Shown: positions 53,072-62,492, numbered from the stretch's first letter. The stretch is DNA of 64,000 nt from Phyllobacterium trifolii (GCF_014192095.1 NZ_JACHXN010000003.1:344060-408059), one strand, 5' to 3'. Made by a program: numbers and translations. Notes: generated by a model not told the origin, from the sequence alone.

Positions 53072-54319
53072 CTATTCTTCCTGCGCCGCCTCGCTCAGGG
53101 GGTGTAGCTGGAATGTTTCCGGAGTATGCGGCCGGTCATGCGGGCGAATGGCGAAATCGGGACGCTCTGAGGGAGCTTGCGACGCACGGCGAAGGCTGCG
53201 CCAGAACGCATAGGAACCATAGGCCGCATAGCTGATTGCCATCGTGACAAAGAAACCCGAAGGGCCATTCAGATCCATCAACCGCCCGGCGATCTGCGGG
53301 CCGATCATGCTGCCAACGCCGTAAACAATGAGCAGTCCGCTGGAAATCTTGACGAACTCACTGGGTTCGGCGAAGTCGTTGGCATGCGCCACGTTGAGCG
53401 AATAGATCGGAAACAGCACCGTCCCGAAAACAAACATCAATGTATAGACCACCCACGGCGTAGTGGGCTGAACCATAATCATCGTCAGCGATATCGCAAC
53501 ACCGCCGATCCCGGCGACGACCATTACGTAGCGCCTGTCGACGAAGTCCGAGACACGGCCGATCGGGTACTGGAAGATCGCTCCACCGATCATCGAACTC
53601 GCGATCATCGTCGCAATGCCGAAAGTCGACAGGCCGATTTCGCGGCCATAGATAGCCGCAAGAAAGTTCCAGGCGCCGGCGATGATCCCCGCCAGCAGCG
53701 ATCCAATCAACGCGGCGGGTGACTTCCGGTAGAGCCCGGGAAGGTCCAGCGATACCTGCGTCAGAGGACGTGGAGACTGTGCATTTGAAAGGCCTGTCGG
53801 CACCAGGGCGCCAGCATAGATCAACGCCCCGATCATGAACAAAGCCTGTGTCGCCGGATCGCCGAACGGCAGAATATATTGGCCAACGAGAAGTCCGAGC
53901 ATGGAAACAATCATGTAGATCGAAAACACCATGCCGCGTGTCGAATTGGTGACGCGCTCGTTCAGCCAGCTTTCGATCACCATGTAACTGCCGGCCAATG
54001 AAAAACCGGCCAGCGCCCGAAACAGCGTCCAGGCCCAGGGATCGATGATCAGACCGTGCATCAGCATCGACATGCTGAGGAGCGTGAGCAGCACGGCAAA
54101 GACCCGCACATGGCCAACGCGGCGCACGAGGCGCGGAACGATGATGCAGCCGCCGGTGAATGCCAGCGCGTAGCCGGTTCCAAGCCAGCCGACGGTCGTT
54201 GGCGACCAGCCTTCCATGCCCGCGCGCAAGGGGAGCAGGATTCCCGCCAGGCCCCCTGCCGTCAGCATCAGAAAGGTGCTGGTCAATAACGCCGCGATCG
54301 GCAAGAGCTGGCGAAACAT
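53072..54319 (-). CDS. MFS transporter, YcaD-like
   Basis: 415 aa with twelve helices. GWSPTTVGWLGTGYALAFTG, IESWLNERVTNSTRGMVFSI and IYGREIGLSTFGIATMIASS, plus PIGRVSDFVDRRYVMV, match the YcaD-type branch of the major facilitator family. AGGA before the ATG. The C-terminal ~35 residues are hydrophilic. Substrate unknown. Confidence 0.85.
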   Translation of the reverse strand: MFRQLLPIAALLTSTFLMLTAGGLAGILLPLRAGMEGWSPTTVGWLGTGYALAFTGGCIIVPRLVRRVGHVRVFAVLLTLLSMSMLMHGLIIDPWAWTLFRALAGFSLAGSYMVIESWLNERVTNSTRGMVFSIYMIVSMLGLLVGQYILPFGDPATQALFMIGALIYAGALVPTGLSNAQSPRPLTQVSLDLPGLYRKSPAALIGSLLAGIIAGAWNFLAAIYGREIGLSTFGIATMIASSMIGGAIFQYPIGRVSDFVDRRYVMVVAGIGGVAISLTMIMVQPTTPWVVYTLMFVFGTVLFPIYSLNVAHANDFAEPSEFVKISSGLLIVYGVGSMIGPQIAGRLMDLNGPSGFFVTMAISYAAYGSYAFWRSLRRASQAPSERPDFAIRPHDRPHTPETFQLHPLSEAAQEE

Positions 54320-54412
54320 ATATGTATCCTGCGTTTCAATGCCCGAAACTACAGGTTTCAGTGCTCATACAAGCGAAAGATTACGACACCGGCATTCCAG
54401 TTTTGCGCCAAT

Positions 54413-55240
54413 CTAATCGGTCAGCGCACGCAACCGCATTTTGACGCTGACGAAATCGCGCCAGGCGAAGCGCTTTTGGGCAGGATTTCGCAGAAGATAA
54501 GCAGGATGCAGTGTCGGCATTACCGGAATCTGGATGCCGGATGTGGTCAAATGGGCTTTCCAGTTTCCGCGCAGGCGCAAGATACCTTCCGTCGCATTGG
54601 TAAGCGCTTTGGCGGCCGGGCCACCGAGCGCGACGAGCAGCCTTGGATTGGCGAGCTCAATCTGGCGCTCGAAGAATGGGCGGCAAATCTCCGTTTCAAG
54701 CGGCGTTGGCGTGCGGTTGCCAGGTGGACGCCATGGAATGGTATTGGCGATATAGACGCTGGTCCGGTCAAGGCCGATGGCCGCAAACATGCGATCGAGC
54801 AGTTCCCCCGAACGGCCGATGAAAGGAACACCTTCGAGGTCTTCCTCACGGCCCGGTGCTTCACCCACGAACATGATCGGAGCCGCAGGATTGCCGTCGG
54901 CGAACACGAGGTTCTTGGCAGTGAATTTCAAGTTGCAGCCGTCGAATGCGGCGAGCTGCTCGCGCAGTTCCTCCAGCGTAGCAGCACTTGAAGCCATCTG
55001 CCGCGCCATCGCGATTTTGGCATCGTCGGGGACTGAGGTCTTGCTGAGGATGGATGGAGCCGGTTGGCTAGCTGCCGGTTGTTCAGGTCGCTGCTGCTGG
55101 GAAGGTCGAACGGCCTGCGCGGGCGAAGCCGCAACACGCTTTGTCTCGACTTGGGAGAAGCGGTCGACCGGCGCATCTTCGAGCGGCGTATCGACGCCGG
55201 CCTCGGCATAGAAATGCAGCAGTTCGCGCAAATTGGTCAA
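54413..55240 (-). CDS. Uracil-DNA glycosylase, family 4-like but without the Fe-S cysteine set
   Basis: 275 aa from the TTG at 55240, chosen because AAAGGA precedes it by seven bases. The first 80 residues are a Pro/Gln-rich linker. The core has FVGEAPGREEDLEGVPFIGR (motif A), TIPWRPPGNRTPTPLETEIC and TLHPAYLLRNP (motif B). Family 4 enzymes hold a [4Fe-4S] cluster with four cysteines; only two cysteines exist here and the usual KCRPP is PWRPP. I recall a Bradyrhizobium enzyme, BdiUng, of this cluster-free kind. It likely removes uracil from DNA. Confidence 0.82.
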   Translation of the reverse strand: MTNLRELLHFYAEAGVDTPLEDAPVDRFSQVETKRVAASPAQAVRPSQQQRPEQPAASQPAPSILSKTSVPDDAKIAMARQMASSAATLEELREQLAAFDGCNLKFTAKNLVFADGNPAAPIMFVGEAPGREEDLEGVPFIGRSGELLDRMFAAIGLDRTSVYIANTIPWRPPGNRTPTPLETEICRPFFERQIELANPRLLVALGGPAAKALTNATEGILRLRGNWKAHLTTSGIQIPVMPTLHPAYLLRNPAQKRFAWRDFVSVKMRLRALTD

Positions 55241-55291
55241 GCGATAATCCTTTTGTCTCTGAAGTCGCAAATTGCCGGCACAATTGCAAGG

Positions 55292-55915
55292 TCAGGAGGA
55301 AGGAATGCGTGGCTCCTGCACCAGATAAAACACGCGTTTGGGTGTGAAGTCAGCAATAGGAAAATCAAAGCTCGCACCAAAACCGGGATCGATCTTGCCA
55401 TCCCGGAACACCATACGATCATAGGGCTCGAAGTCGTCGCTGAAAGTGCCGTAACCGGTCGATTTGATCATGCCCCTCTTGTCACCTGGCTGGTAGAAGG
55501 AAAGACCATCGCCATAATCGCTTGGCACGTTAAGCTGTTCCTGCAGTTCAAACTCGAACTCGACCCAGGGATGACCGCTGCTGTTGGTGGCCCGGACGCG
55601 CAGATAGAATAGAATCCCGGCATCCTCGCTCGGGTTAAGTTGCGCTACTTTTTCGGTGCGAATGATGAGTGTGGTTGGCGTTACCGAGGGGAATTCTTCC
55701 GTAAGGATGATTGGATCCTGCATCGTTCCTGTGCCACTGATGGACCGAATGATGAAGCCGCCAAGCTCATCGGAAAATGAGTAAGGCCCCGCAGTCCAAA
55801 GCCGCGGATCTTCTTGTGCCGATCCTCTCGAAACGTAACCGACGAAAAGCATGCAGATGGCCATCATGCCACGCAGCATCCAGTCCGTGCGGTATCGTTT
55901 CATCAGGTCTCCCAT
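55292..55915 (-). CDS. Exported protein of unknown function
   Basis: 207 aa. Signal peptide around MLRGMMAICMLFVGYVSRGSA, then a beta-rich domain with SFSDELGGFIIRSISGTGTM, DAGILFYLRVRATNSSGHPW and YGTFSDDFEPYDRMVFRDGK. Conserved-looking in rhizobia but no named family recognised. Likely periplasmic. It is upstream of the UDG gene on the same strand with a 51-bp gap. Confidence 0.7.
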   Translation of the reverse strand: MGDLMKRYRTDWMLRGMMAICMLFVGYVSRGSAQEDPRLWTAGPYSFSDELGGFIIRSISGTGTMQDPIILTEEFPSVTPTTLIIRTEKVAQLNPSEDAGILFYLRVRATNSSGHPWVEFEFELQEQLNVPSDYGDGLSFYQPGDKRGMIKSTGYGTFSDDFEPYDRMVFRDGKIDPGFGASFDFPIADFTPKRVFYLVQEPRIPSS

Positions 55916-56160
55916 CGGTTGGCATGCGAGACAATAAGCTGAATTATGACTGAAACCGCATCCCGTGCAAACAATCTGTGAAAGTGCAAAATATTGACGT
56001 TTACGTTAAAGTAATTTAGATTCCGCCAACCGTCGTGAAATGGGGGCAATTGGCCGCATCTGGAATGCATGACTGTCTATGTCATATGGCTATTGTTGCG
56101 CTACAAATCGGGAAAATACTGCACAAAAGTGCTTACGGGAATGATTCTTAGGAGGATTGC

Positions 56161-57828
56161 ATGAGCGAGGTAACCGAACTTCCAGAGCGCGAGAGCATGG
56201 AGTTTGATGTCGTCATAGTTGGAGGAGGGCCGGCTGGTCTATCCGCAGCGATCAAGCTTAAGCAGATCAATCCGGAATTGTCGGTTGTAATTCTGGAAAA
56301 GGGCGGCGAAGTCGGTGCGCACATCCTTTCGGGCGCCGTGGTCGACCCGATCGGCGTCGACAAGCTCCTGCCGGGCTGGCGCGACGAAGAAGGGCATCCC
56401 TTCAAGACGCCGGTTACGGCCGATCATTTTCTGGTTCTCGGACATTCCGGCTCGGTGCGTCTCCCGAATTTCGCTATGCCGCCTTTGATGAACAATCATG
56501 GCAATTTCATTGTCTCGCTGGGCAATGTCTGCCGCTGGCTTGGCACCAAGGCGGAAGAACTGGGCGTAGAAATCTACCCCGGCTTTGCCGGCTCGGAAGT
56601 GCTTTACGACGACAACGGCGCTGTTGTCGGTGTTGCCACCGGTGACATGGGCATCGAGAAGGATGGCAGTCCCGGACCAGCCTACACGCGGGGTATGGCT
56701 CTCCTTGGCAAATATGTCCTGATCGCGGAAGGCGCGCGCGGTTCGCTCGCCAAGCAATTGATCAACAAATTCAAGCTCGATGAAGGTAAGGAGCCGGCGA
56801 AATTCGGTATCGGATTGAAGGAATTGTGGCAGGTTGATCCGGCAAAGCACAAGCTGGGCCTGGTGCAGCATTCGTTCGGATGGCCGCTGGACATGAAGAC
56901 GGGCGGCGGGTCATTCCTCTACCACCTTGAGGACAACACGGTCGCCGTCGGCTTCGTCATGCACCTCAACTACAAGAATCCCTACCTTTCGCCATTCGAG
57001 GAGTTCCAGCGCTTCAAGACCCATCCGTCCATCCGGGGCCTCTTCGAAGGCGGCAAGCGCCTGGGCTATGGTGCACGCGCGATCACTGAAGGCGGTTGGC
57101 AGTCGGTGCCGAAACTGTCCTTCCCCGGAGGAGCACTGCTCGGCTGCTCGGCTGGCTTCGTCAACGTGCCGCGCATCAAGGGTTCGCACAATGCCATGCT
57201 CTCCGGCATGCTGGCCGCCGAACATGTGGCGGAAGCGATCGCCGCCGGGCGTGCCAATGACGAGCTTATTGCTTACGAGAACGCTTGGCGCTCAAGTGAG
57301 ATCGGCAAGGATTTGAAGCGTGTGCGTAACGTCAAGCCCATGTGGTCGAAGCTCGGCACAATCGGCGGTGTCATGCTCGGCGGTCTCGATATGTGGCTCA
57401 ACACGATCTTTGGCGGCTGGTCGCCCTTCGGCACGTGGAAACATGGCAAGTCCGACGCGGCCTCGCTCGAACCTGCGAGCAAATACACTCCAATCGCCTA
57501 TCCAAAGCCCGATGGCGTCCTGACCTTCGACCGCCTGTCCTCGGTGTTCCTGTCGAATACCAACCATGAGGAAAACGAGCCGGTTCACCTGATTGTCAAA
57601 GATATGGACCTGCAGAAAAGCTCTGAACTCGAAGTCTACGCGGGACCGTCGGCACGTTACTGCCCGGCCGGTGTCTATGAGTGGGTCGAGGAGGCAACCG
57701 GGCCGAAGTTCGTGATCAACGCGCAGAACTGCGTGCACTGCAAGACATGCGATATCAAGGACCCCAATCAGAACATCAACTGGGTGCCACCACAGGGCGG
57801 CGAAGGACCGGTCTATCAGAATATGTAA
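56161..57828 (+). CDS. Electron transfer flavoprotein-ubiquinone oxidoreductase
   Basis: 555 aa; AGGAGG seven bases before the ATG. FAD site VVIVGGGPAGLSAAIKLKQI at residues 18-37. Conserved membrane-contact region and FPGGALLGCSAGFVNVPRIK. The C-terminal ferredoxin-like domain has YCPAGVYEW and NCVHCKTCDIKDP for a [4Fe-4S] cluster. It passes electrons from ETF, fed by fatty acid and amino acid dehydrogenases, to ubiquinone at the inner membrane. Full length. Confidence 0.95.
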   Translation: MSEVTELPERESMEFDVVIVGGGPAGLSAAIKLKQINPELSVVILEKGGEVGAHILSGAVVDPIGVDKLLPGWRDEEGHPFKTPVTADHFLVLGHSGSVRLPNFAMPPLMNNHGNFIVSLGNVCRWLGTKAEELGVEIYPGFAGSEVLYDDNGAVVGVATGDMGIEKDGSPGPAYTRGMALLGKYVLIAEGARGSLAKQLINKFKLDEGKEPAKFGIGLKELWQVDPAKHKLGLVQHSFGWPLDMKTGGGSFLYHLEDNTVAVGFVMHLNYKNPYLSPFEEFQRFKTHPSIRGLFEGGKRLGYGARAITEGGWQSVPKLSFPGGALLGCSAGFVNVPRIKGSHNAMLSGMLAAEHVAEAIAAGRANDELIAYENAWRSSEIGKDLKRVRNVKPMWSKLGTIGGVMLGGLDMWLNTIFGGWSPFGTWKHGKSDAASLEPASKYTPIAYPKPDGVLTFDRLSSVFLSNTNHEENEPVHLIVKDMDLQKSSELEVYAGPSARYCPAGVYEWVEEATGPKFVINAQNCVHCKTCDIKDPNQNINWVPPQGGEGPVYQNM

Positions 57829-58832
57829 TTGCCTTGCCTCAGTACTGTTTGTTGATCTGGACCGCCATTGTCATCAACGCCGCTGATCGTAAAGCGAAGC
57901 AGGAGCGGCAAATGATCCGAGCCGACAGGCTGTAGTGTTTCGACTCGCGTTTGGATAATTCGGTCCGAAACGAGGATGTGATCGATCGGCAGGCCAACCC
58001 AGCGCGCCGCATGCGCCAATGTGCCGTTGACGAGCCAACTCGGGCGTAAGCCTTCGGCTGACAATGTCTTGCTCGCTTCGGTGATGGTTTTCAGCGTCTG
58101 GCTCCAGGATGTCGCGTTGAAATCGCCGGCAATGATCATTGGACCTTGCAGCCGCTCGAGGTAGGGCTCGATCGTCGCAACGTTGCTGGCTTGGCCATAG
58201 GGCCAAGGCCAGTCGAGGTGGATGGCGGTAACAATGGCGCTGCGTCCCCCGAAATCAACGCGTGCGAGACCGATCAGACTGTCGACACATTGTGGCGTGG
58301 TTCCGAGGGCGAACGGGCGGCGGGAGAGAATTGCAACGCCGCCAATGTGGCTGCGGTTAGGGCAGTAAAGATTATAGGGATAGCGTGCTTCGATCGCTTT
58401 CAGTTTTGGGCGCCACGCAGTGGATACTTCCTGCAAAGTGATGACATCGGGGGCTTCTTGCGCGATCAAGCGAAGGACATCAGCCTGGTGACGATTGTCA
58501 TAGCGCAGGTTCAGTTGCATCAGTTTGTATTCCGGCTGGGCTGTTTCAGCCTCTGCGGAAGGTGCAGGGGAGGGAACAAGCACTGAACCAAGTGCGGTCA
58601 GTGCCAACACCATTGCCATCAAACCTTCTCGCCACAGTCCAAGAATAAGGGCTGGGATGGCCGATATGGCCATCAGCACTGCAAGATGCATGCGGAAATG
58701 CGCAAAGGAATCGAACAGCGGATGGGCCGCACCGAAAAATCCCAGTACCAGCGGTACCGAAAACATCACCGGTATCAATACTGCGGCAAGTCTTATCCAC
58801 GATAGCTTGTTCTCTGTCGTCATGCTCCGCAT
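57816..58832 (-). CDS. Endonuclease/exonuclease/phosphatase family protein, membrane anchored
   Basis: 338 aa. Three hydrophobic segments in the first 90 residues, then an EEP domain: MQLNLRYDN, ITLQEVSTAW (catalytic Glu), HLDWPWPYGQ, IIAGDFNATSW (Asp, Asn) and GSDHLPLLL (Asp, His). This resembles the VanX/YafD-like membrane-anchored EEP group. The substrate could be nucleic acid, phospholipid or inositol phosphate. Its 3' end overlaps the ETF-QO gene by 13 bp. Confidence 0.83.
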   Translation of the reverse strand: MRSMTTENKLSWIRLAAVLIPVMFSVPLVLGFFGAAHPLFDSFAHFRMHLAVLMAISAIPALILGLWREGLMAMVLALTALGSVLVPSPAPSAEAETAQPEYKLMQLNLRYDNRHQADVLRLIAQEAPDVITLQEVSTAWRPKLKAIEARYPYNLYCPNRSHIGGVAILSRRPFALGTTPQCVDSLIGLARVDFGGRSAIVTAIHLDWPWPYGQASNVATIEPYLERLQGPMIIAGDFNATSWSQTLKTITEASKTLSAEGLRPSWLVNGTLAHAARWVGLPIDHILVSDRIIQTRVETLQPVGSDHLPLLLRFTISGVDDNGGPDQQTVLRQGNYIF

Positions 58833-59068
58833 TAAACCGGCAATTGCGACGCAATCAAGATGGCAGCGCTAGTGATCTAGGGACAACCCGCAGCACCGTT
58901 AACCGGCCTCTTATGCAACCCTGCATTCGTTGTGGTCTGCGACAATTCCAGCCATGTGTGGAGGGTTCTCTAGGCAGAAGCGGCACGTATTGAGTGAACC
59001 GGTACATCGGGGAAGATTGGCTACTCCGACTCCGGCAAAGCCTTGCCTTTGAAACTTGGAGGTGAACT

Positions 59069-59155
59069 ATGCGGTTTTTACCGTTTAGCGTCACACTGAC
59101 AATGAAGAGAACCCGGATAAGCTGGTCACTCAGCATCCGGGTTCAATTCAACTAG
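59069..59155 (+). CDS. Candidate small ORF with a near-ideal ribosome site
   Basis: 28 codons, MRFLPFSVTLTMKRTRISWS onward, ending at TAG 59153. GGAGGTGA stands with six bases between GGAGG and the ATG, one of the best sites in the window. The peptide is basic and hydrophobic. Its second half overlaps the hairpin at 59111-59142. It may be a leader peptide or a chance frame; no homology can be judged. Confidence 0.3.
   Translation: MRFLPFSVTLTMKRTRISWSLSIRVQFN
59111..59142. other. Hairpin inside the small ORF
   Basis: ACCCGGAT and ATCCGGGT pair perfectly, and inside GCTG pairs with CAGC around GTCACT. No U-run follows. Possible attenuator or RNA end. Confidence 0.5.
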
Positions 59156-59316
59156 TCAGCAAAACGAGGGGCGGGTGAAAATCCGCTCCTCACTCCAAAA
59201 TGGAATATAGCAGCTTTCCCATTATTTCCAAGCAGCGGCGTTTTGGACTTTAGGCGCATGACAGAGATGATTAGTGTGAGATCTCGGACGAGACTCAACC
59301 TTGAGGAGGGTGTCCC

Positions 59317-59673
59317 GTGATCGTAAAACGCATCGTTCCAAATTTCGCATGCCCTGATCCCGGCAGCGTTCGTGAATTCTACGAAAACTTGCTGCAACTG
59401 AAAGTCGTCATGGATCATGGATGGATACTGACATTTGCATCCGACATTCCGGCAAGGCCGCAGATCAGCATCGCCAGCGAAGGAGGGTCAGGCACTCCTG
59501 TGCCCGACATTTCGATCGAAGTGGACGATGTCGATATGGTCTATGAGCGAGCGAGAACAGCCGGCTATGAGATCGCATATGATATCGCAGATGAGCCCTG
59601 GGGCGTCCGGCGTTTCTACGTCCGCGACCCAACCGGACGACTGGTCAACATCTTGACGCATGCTGTCGATTGA
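59317..59673 (+). CDS. VOC (glyoxalase/bleomycin resistance) family protein
   Basis: 118 aa, GTG start with GAGGAGGG before it. A single VOC module pair: IVPNFACPDPGSVREFYENL with metal-ligand-type positions, and DEPWGVRRFYVRDPTGRLVN. The family covers dioxygenases, lyases and binding proteins. The glyoxalase-type superfamily fold is clear, the substrate is not. It converges on the MarR gene with 2 bp between stops. Confidence 0.8.
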   Translation: MIVKRIVPNFACPDPGSVREFYENLLQLKVVMDHGWILTFASDIPARPQISIASEGGSGTPVPDISIEVDDVDMVYERARTAGYEIAYDIADEPWGVRRFYVRDPTGRLVNILTHAVD

Positions 59674-59675
59674 GA

Positions 59676-60122
59676 TCACAGGAGCTTCTTCAAGCCATTT
59701 AAAAGTCGATCATGCTCGCCATCTGTGAGCAGTTCTTCAAGTTTGCCATGTGACTTCTTCCATATCGGCACGACTTCCGAAAGCAGGTGCATACCATCCG
59801 GCGTCAGTGCCATGAGGCGGCCGCGTTTGTCAGCAGGATCGACCACGACCCTCACCAGGCCACGGCGCTCCAGCGGCTTGAGGGCCGCGGTAAGTGTGGT
59901 TCGATCCATCGCGAGCAATGAGGCGACGGAGCTCAGGTTGGGCGGCGTCGGCCGGTTCAGCGACATCAATAGCGAAAACTGTCCGTTGGTGAGATCATAT
60001 GGCCGCAACGCTTCATCAAAGCGCCGGGCGAGGGCGCGCGCCGCGCGTTGCACAGCAAGACACAGGCACGTATCGCGAACATGGATCGTTGTTTCGTAAG
60101 GAACTGAAATCGGCTTTGACAT
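59676..60122 (-). CDS. MarR family transcriptional regulator
   Basis: 148 aa. Winged helix with LTNGQFSLLMSLNRPTPPNL, SSVASLLAMDRTTLTAALKP and LVRVVVDPADKRGRLMALTP (wing with conserved Asp/Arg). Such dimers lose DNA binding on contact with phenolic or oxidising compounds. A perfect palindrome lies 9 bp upstream in the space shared with the divergent VOC gene, so it likely controls both. Confidence 0.87.
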   Translation of the reverse strand: MSKPISVPYETTIHVRDTCLCLAVQRAARALARRFDEALRPYDLTNGQFSLLMSLNRPTPPNLSSVASLLAMDRTTLTAALKPLERRGLVRVVVDPADKRGRLMALTPDGMHLLSEVVPIWKKSHGKLEELLTDGEHDRLLNGLKKLL

Positions 60123-60130
60123 GGCCTATA

Positions 60131-60148
60131 TATGTTGATATCAACATA
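60131..60148. promoter_or_regulatory. Perfect 18-bp palindrome, likely MarR operator
   Basis: TATGTTGATATCAACATA is fully symmetric and sits 9 bp upstream of the MarR gene start and 65 bp before the divergent two-domain VOC gene. TTGATATCAA-type sites are usual for MarR proteins. Confidence 0.7.
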
Positions 60149-60212
60149 ATTGTCAATATTCAATCACAAGCCATCTGTACAATCCGGTCGATCATGAGAA
60201 GGAGGAGCTATC

Positions 60213-60980
60213 ATGTCCAATTCCGGTAATTTTGTTTGGTACGAACTGATGACCAGCGATGCAGAAGCTGCCGAGCGCTTCTACAGCAATGTCGTCGGTT
60301 GGAGTGCTCAAGACGCTGGCCATCCGCAAATGAAATACACGTTGCTGAAAGTCGGTGAGGCCCCGGTTGCCGGTATGATGACAACGCCGGAAGGTTGCAA
60401 TACCGGCGTCGAGTCAATGTGGTCCGGCTATATTGCGGTCGATGACGTCGATCAGTTTGCCGCCCGCGTAAGGGATGCGGGAGGCAAGATAACGGTTGAA
60501 CCGCAGGATATACCGGAAGTCGGCAGGTTCGCGATCGCTGCTGATCCGCAGGGCGCGCCGTTCACTCTGTTCAAGCCCTCGATGCAAGATCGCGGTGACA
60601 ATCCTAAGCCCCCTGCACCGGGTACCGTTGGCTGGCACGAATTGAACACCAGCAACTGGAAGAGTGCCTTTGAATTCTATTCCGGCTTATTTGGCTGGAC
60701 CAAGGGCGAAGCCATGGACATGGGCGGCATGGGCACATACCAGATCGTGGAGCGCGACGGCCAAATGTTTGGCGCCATGATGAACAATCCTGAGCCGTCA
60801 ACCCGTCCAGCCTGGTGTTATTATATCTGCGTGGACGATATTAACGCCGCTGAATCGAGGATCAAGGACAAGGGCGGCAAGGTTGTCTTCGGGCCGATGG
60901 AAGTTCCCGGCGAGCAGTGGGTTTTGCAGGCGCTCGACCCGCAAGGCGTGTCTTTCGCCCTTCTTGGACCTCGCAAATAA
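60213..60980 (+). CDS. Two-domain VOC family protein
   Basis: 255 aa; GAAGGAGGAG precedes the ATG. Two homologous VOC halves: NFVWYELMTSDAEAAERFYS...PQGAPFTLFKPS and TVGWHELNTSNWKSAFEFYS...PQGVSFALLGPRK. The double form resembles the CFP32/glyoxalase-like hydroxylase-type proteins of actinomycetes and proteobacteria. The function is not known. Under likely control of the divergent MarR gene through the palindrome at 60131. Confidence 0.82.
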   Translation: MSNSGNFVWYELMTSDAEAAERFYSNVVGWSAQDAGHPQMKYTLLKVGEAPVAGMMTTPEGCNTGVESMWSGYIAVDDVDQFAARVRDAGGKITVEPQDIPEVGRFAIAADPQGAPFTLFKPSMQDRGDNPKPPAPGTVGWHELNTSNWKSAFEFYSGLFGWTKGEAMDMGGMGTYQIVERDGQMFGAMMNNPEPSTRPAWCYYICVDDINAAESRIKDKGGKVVFGPMEVPGEQWVLQALDPQGVSFALLGPRK

Positions 60981-60983
60981 GTT

Positions 60984-62492
60984 CTATTGAAACGCCATCT
61001 CGTAAAAACTGCGCAACTTTCTGGAGTGCAGTTTCTCGGGGGGCATCTCGGCCAGCTTCTCCAAAGCACGAATGCCGATTTGCAAATGCTGCGCCACCTG
61101 ACGTTTATAGAACTCGGTTGCCATGCCGGGGAGCTTCAACTCGCCGTGTAGCGGTTTGTCCGAGACGCATAGCAGCGTTCCGTATGGCACACGAAAGCGG
61201 AAACCATTCGCTGCAATTGTCGCCGATTCCATGTCGAGCGCGATCGCGCGCGATTGCGACAGCCGTTTAACGGGGCCACGCTGGTCGCGCAGCTCCCAAT
61301 TGCGGTTGTCGATCGTTGCCACGGTACCGGTACGCATGATGCGCTTCAGATCATACCCTTCGAGCCCGGTGATTTCCGCAACTGCTTGTTCAAGTGCGAC
61401 CTGCACTTCGGCAAGTGCAGGGATAGGCACCCAAACCGGCAAATCGTCATCCAGCACGTGATCTTCGCGCACGTAGGCATGAGCCAATACATAGTCGCCA
61501 AGCGCTTGCGTATTGCGCAGCCCGGCGCAGTGGCCAAGCATTAGCCAGGCGTGCGGCCTTAACACGGCGATATGATCGGTAATCGTCTTGGCGTTAGAAG
61601 GGCCTACACCGATATTGACCATCGTAATTCCGGACCCATTGCCGCGCACGAGATGATAGGCAGGCATCTGCGGCAGCCGGCCGATCGGCACGCCCGACGT
61701 CGGTGCATCATTGCCAGCTTCGGTGATCAGGTTACCCGGCTCGATGAAGCGTTCATAACTGCCGCCGCCTTCCGCCATCAGTCCGCGCGCCAATGCGCAA
61801 AATTCGTCAATGTAGAACTGGTAGTTGGTGAACAGCACGTAGTTCTGAAAATGCACCGGTCGCGTCGCCGTGTAGTGCGAGAGCCGGTGCAAGGAATAAT
61901 CGACGCGTTGCGCGGTAAACGGCGACAGAGGCATGATACTGTCGAGGTCGTCCGTTTCATATTCGCCGTTGACAATGCGATCATCCGTCGCTGCGAGATC
62001 CGGTACGTCGAAGAGATCGCGAAGCGGACGGGTGAATGCATCCGCTACGGATGATTCCACGTGGGTGCCCTCAAGGAAGGCGAAGTGAATGGGAATCGGC
62101 GTCGTGGATTCCTGTACCGTCACGGGACCGCCATGGTTGCGGATCAACAGCCTTATCTGCTCCTCGAGATAGTTGTCGAACAGATCCGGCCGCGTGATGG
62201 TCGCCGTATATTGACCGGGTGCCGACACATGGCCGAACGCCAGGCGGGAATCGATCTGCGCATAGCTTGATGTTGAAAGACGCACTTCCGGATAGAAAGC
62301 GCGGAAATGCATGGTGTCGCGTTCTTCGCCTCGCGCAACTCTATCGAAGGCATCACGTAGAAACTTTGTATTGCGTTCATACAGCACGCTGAGCGCCTGG
62401 ACGGCTGCCTTGGCGTCAATGAATTCTTTCGCTTCGACATGGCTGGGCATGCTGATGGCGGTGGGCTTCTTGGTTCCGATTCTTTTGTCCAT
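60984..62492 (-). CDS. amn: AMP nucleosidase
   Basis: 502 aa from the ATG at 62492 (MDKRIGTKKPTAIS); an in-frame ATG six codons earlier is possible. The N-terminal domain and the C-terminal phosphorylase-like fold are both present, with TMVNIGVGPSNAKTITDHIA, RPHAWLMLGHCAGLRNTQAL and AIALDMESATIAANGFRFRV. It splits AMP into adenine and ribose 5-phosphate. Ends 3 bp from the convergent VOC gene. A MITE-like element begins 44 bp upstream of its start. Confidence 0.93.
   Translation of the reverse strand: MDKRIGTKKPTAISMPSHVEAKEFIDAKAAVQALSVLYERNTKFLRDAFDRVARGEERDTMHFRAFYPEVRLSTSSYAQIDSRLAFGHVSAPGQYTATITRPDLFDNYLEEQIRLLIRNHGGPVTVQESTTPIPIHFAFLEGTHVESSVADAFTRPLRDLFDVPDLAATDDRIVNGEYETDDLDSIMPLSPFTAQRVDYSLHRLSHYTATRPVHFQNYVLFTNYQFYIDEFCALARGLMAEGGGSYERFIEPGNLITEAGNDAPTSGVPIGRLPQMPAYHLVRGNGSGITMVNIGVGPSNAKTITDHIAVLRPHAWLMLGHCAGLRNTQALGDYVLAHAYVREDHVLDDDLPVWVPIPALAEVQVALEQAVAEITGLEGYDLKRIMRTGTVATIDNRNWELRDQRGPVKRLSQSRAIALDMESATIAANGFRFRVPYGTLLCVSDKPLHGELKLPGMATEFYKRQVAQHLQIGIRALEKLAEMPPEKLHSRKLRSFYEMAFQ

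Larger units (their letters stand above)
58833..59316. other. Intergenic stretch with one possible small ORF and hairpin
   Basis: About 480 bp between the EEP gene and the VOC gene. It contains the 28-codon frame at 59069 described separately. Nothing else recognisable. Confidence 0.4.
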
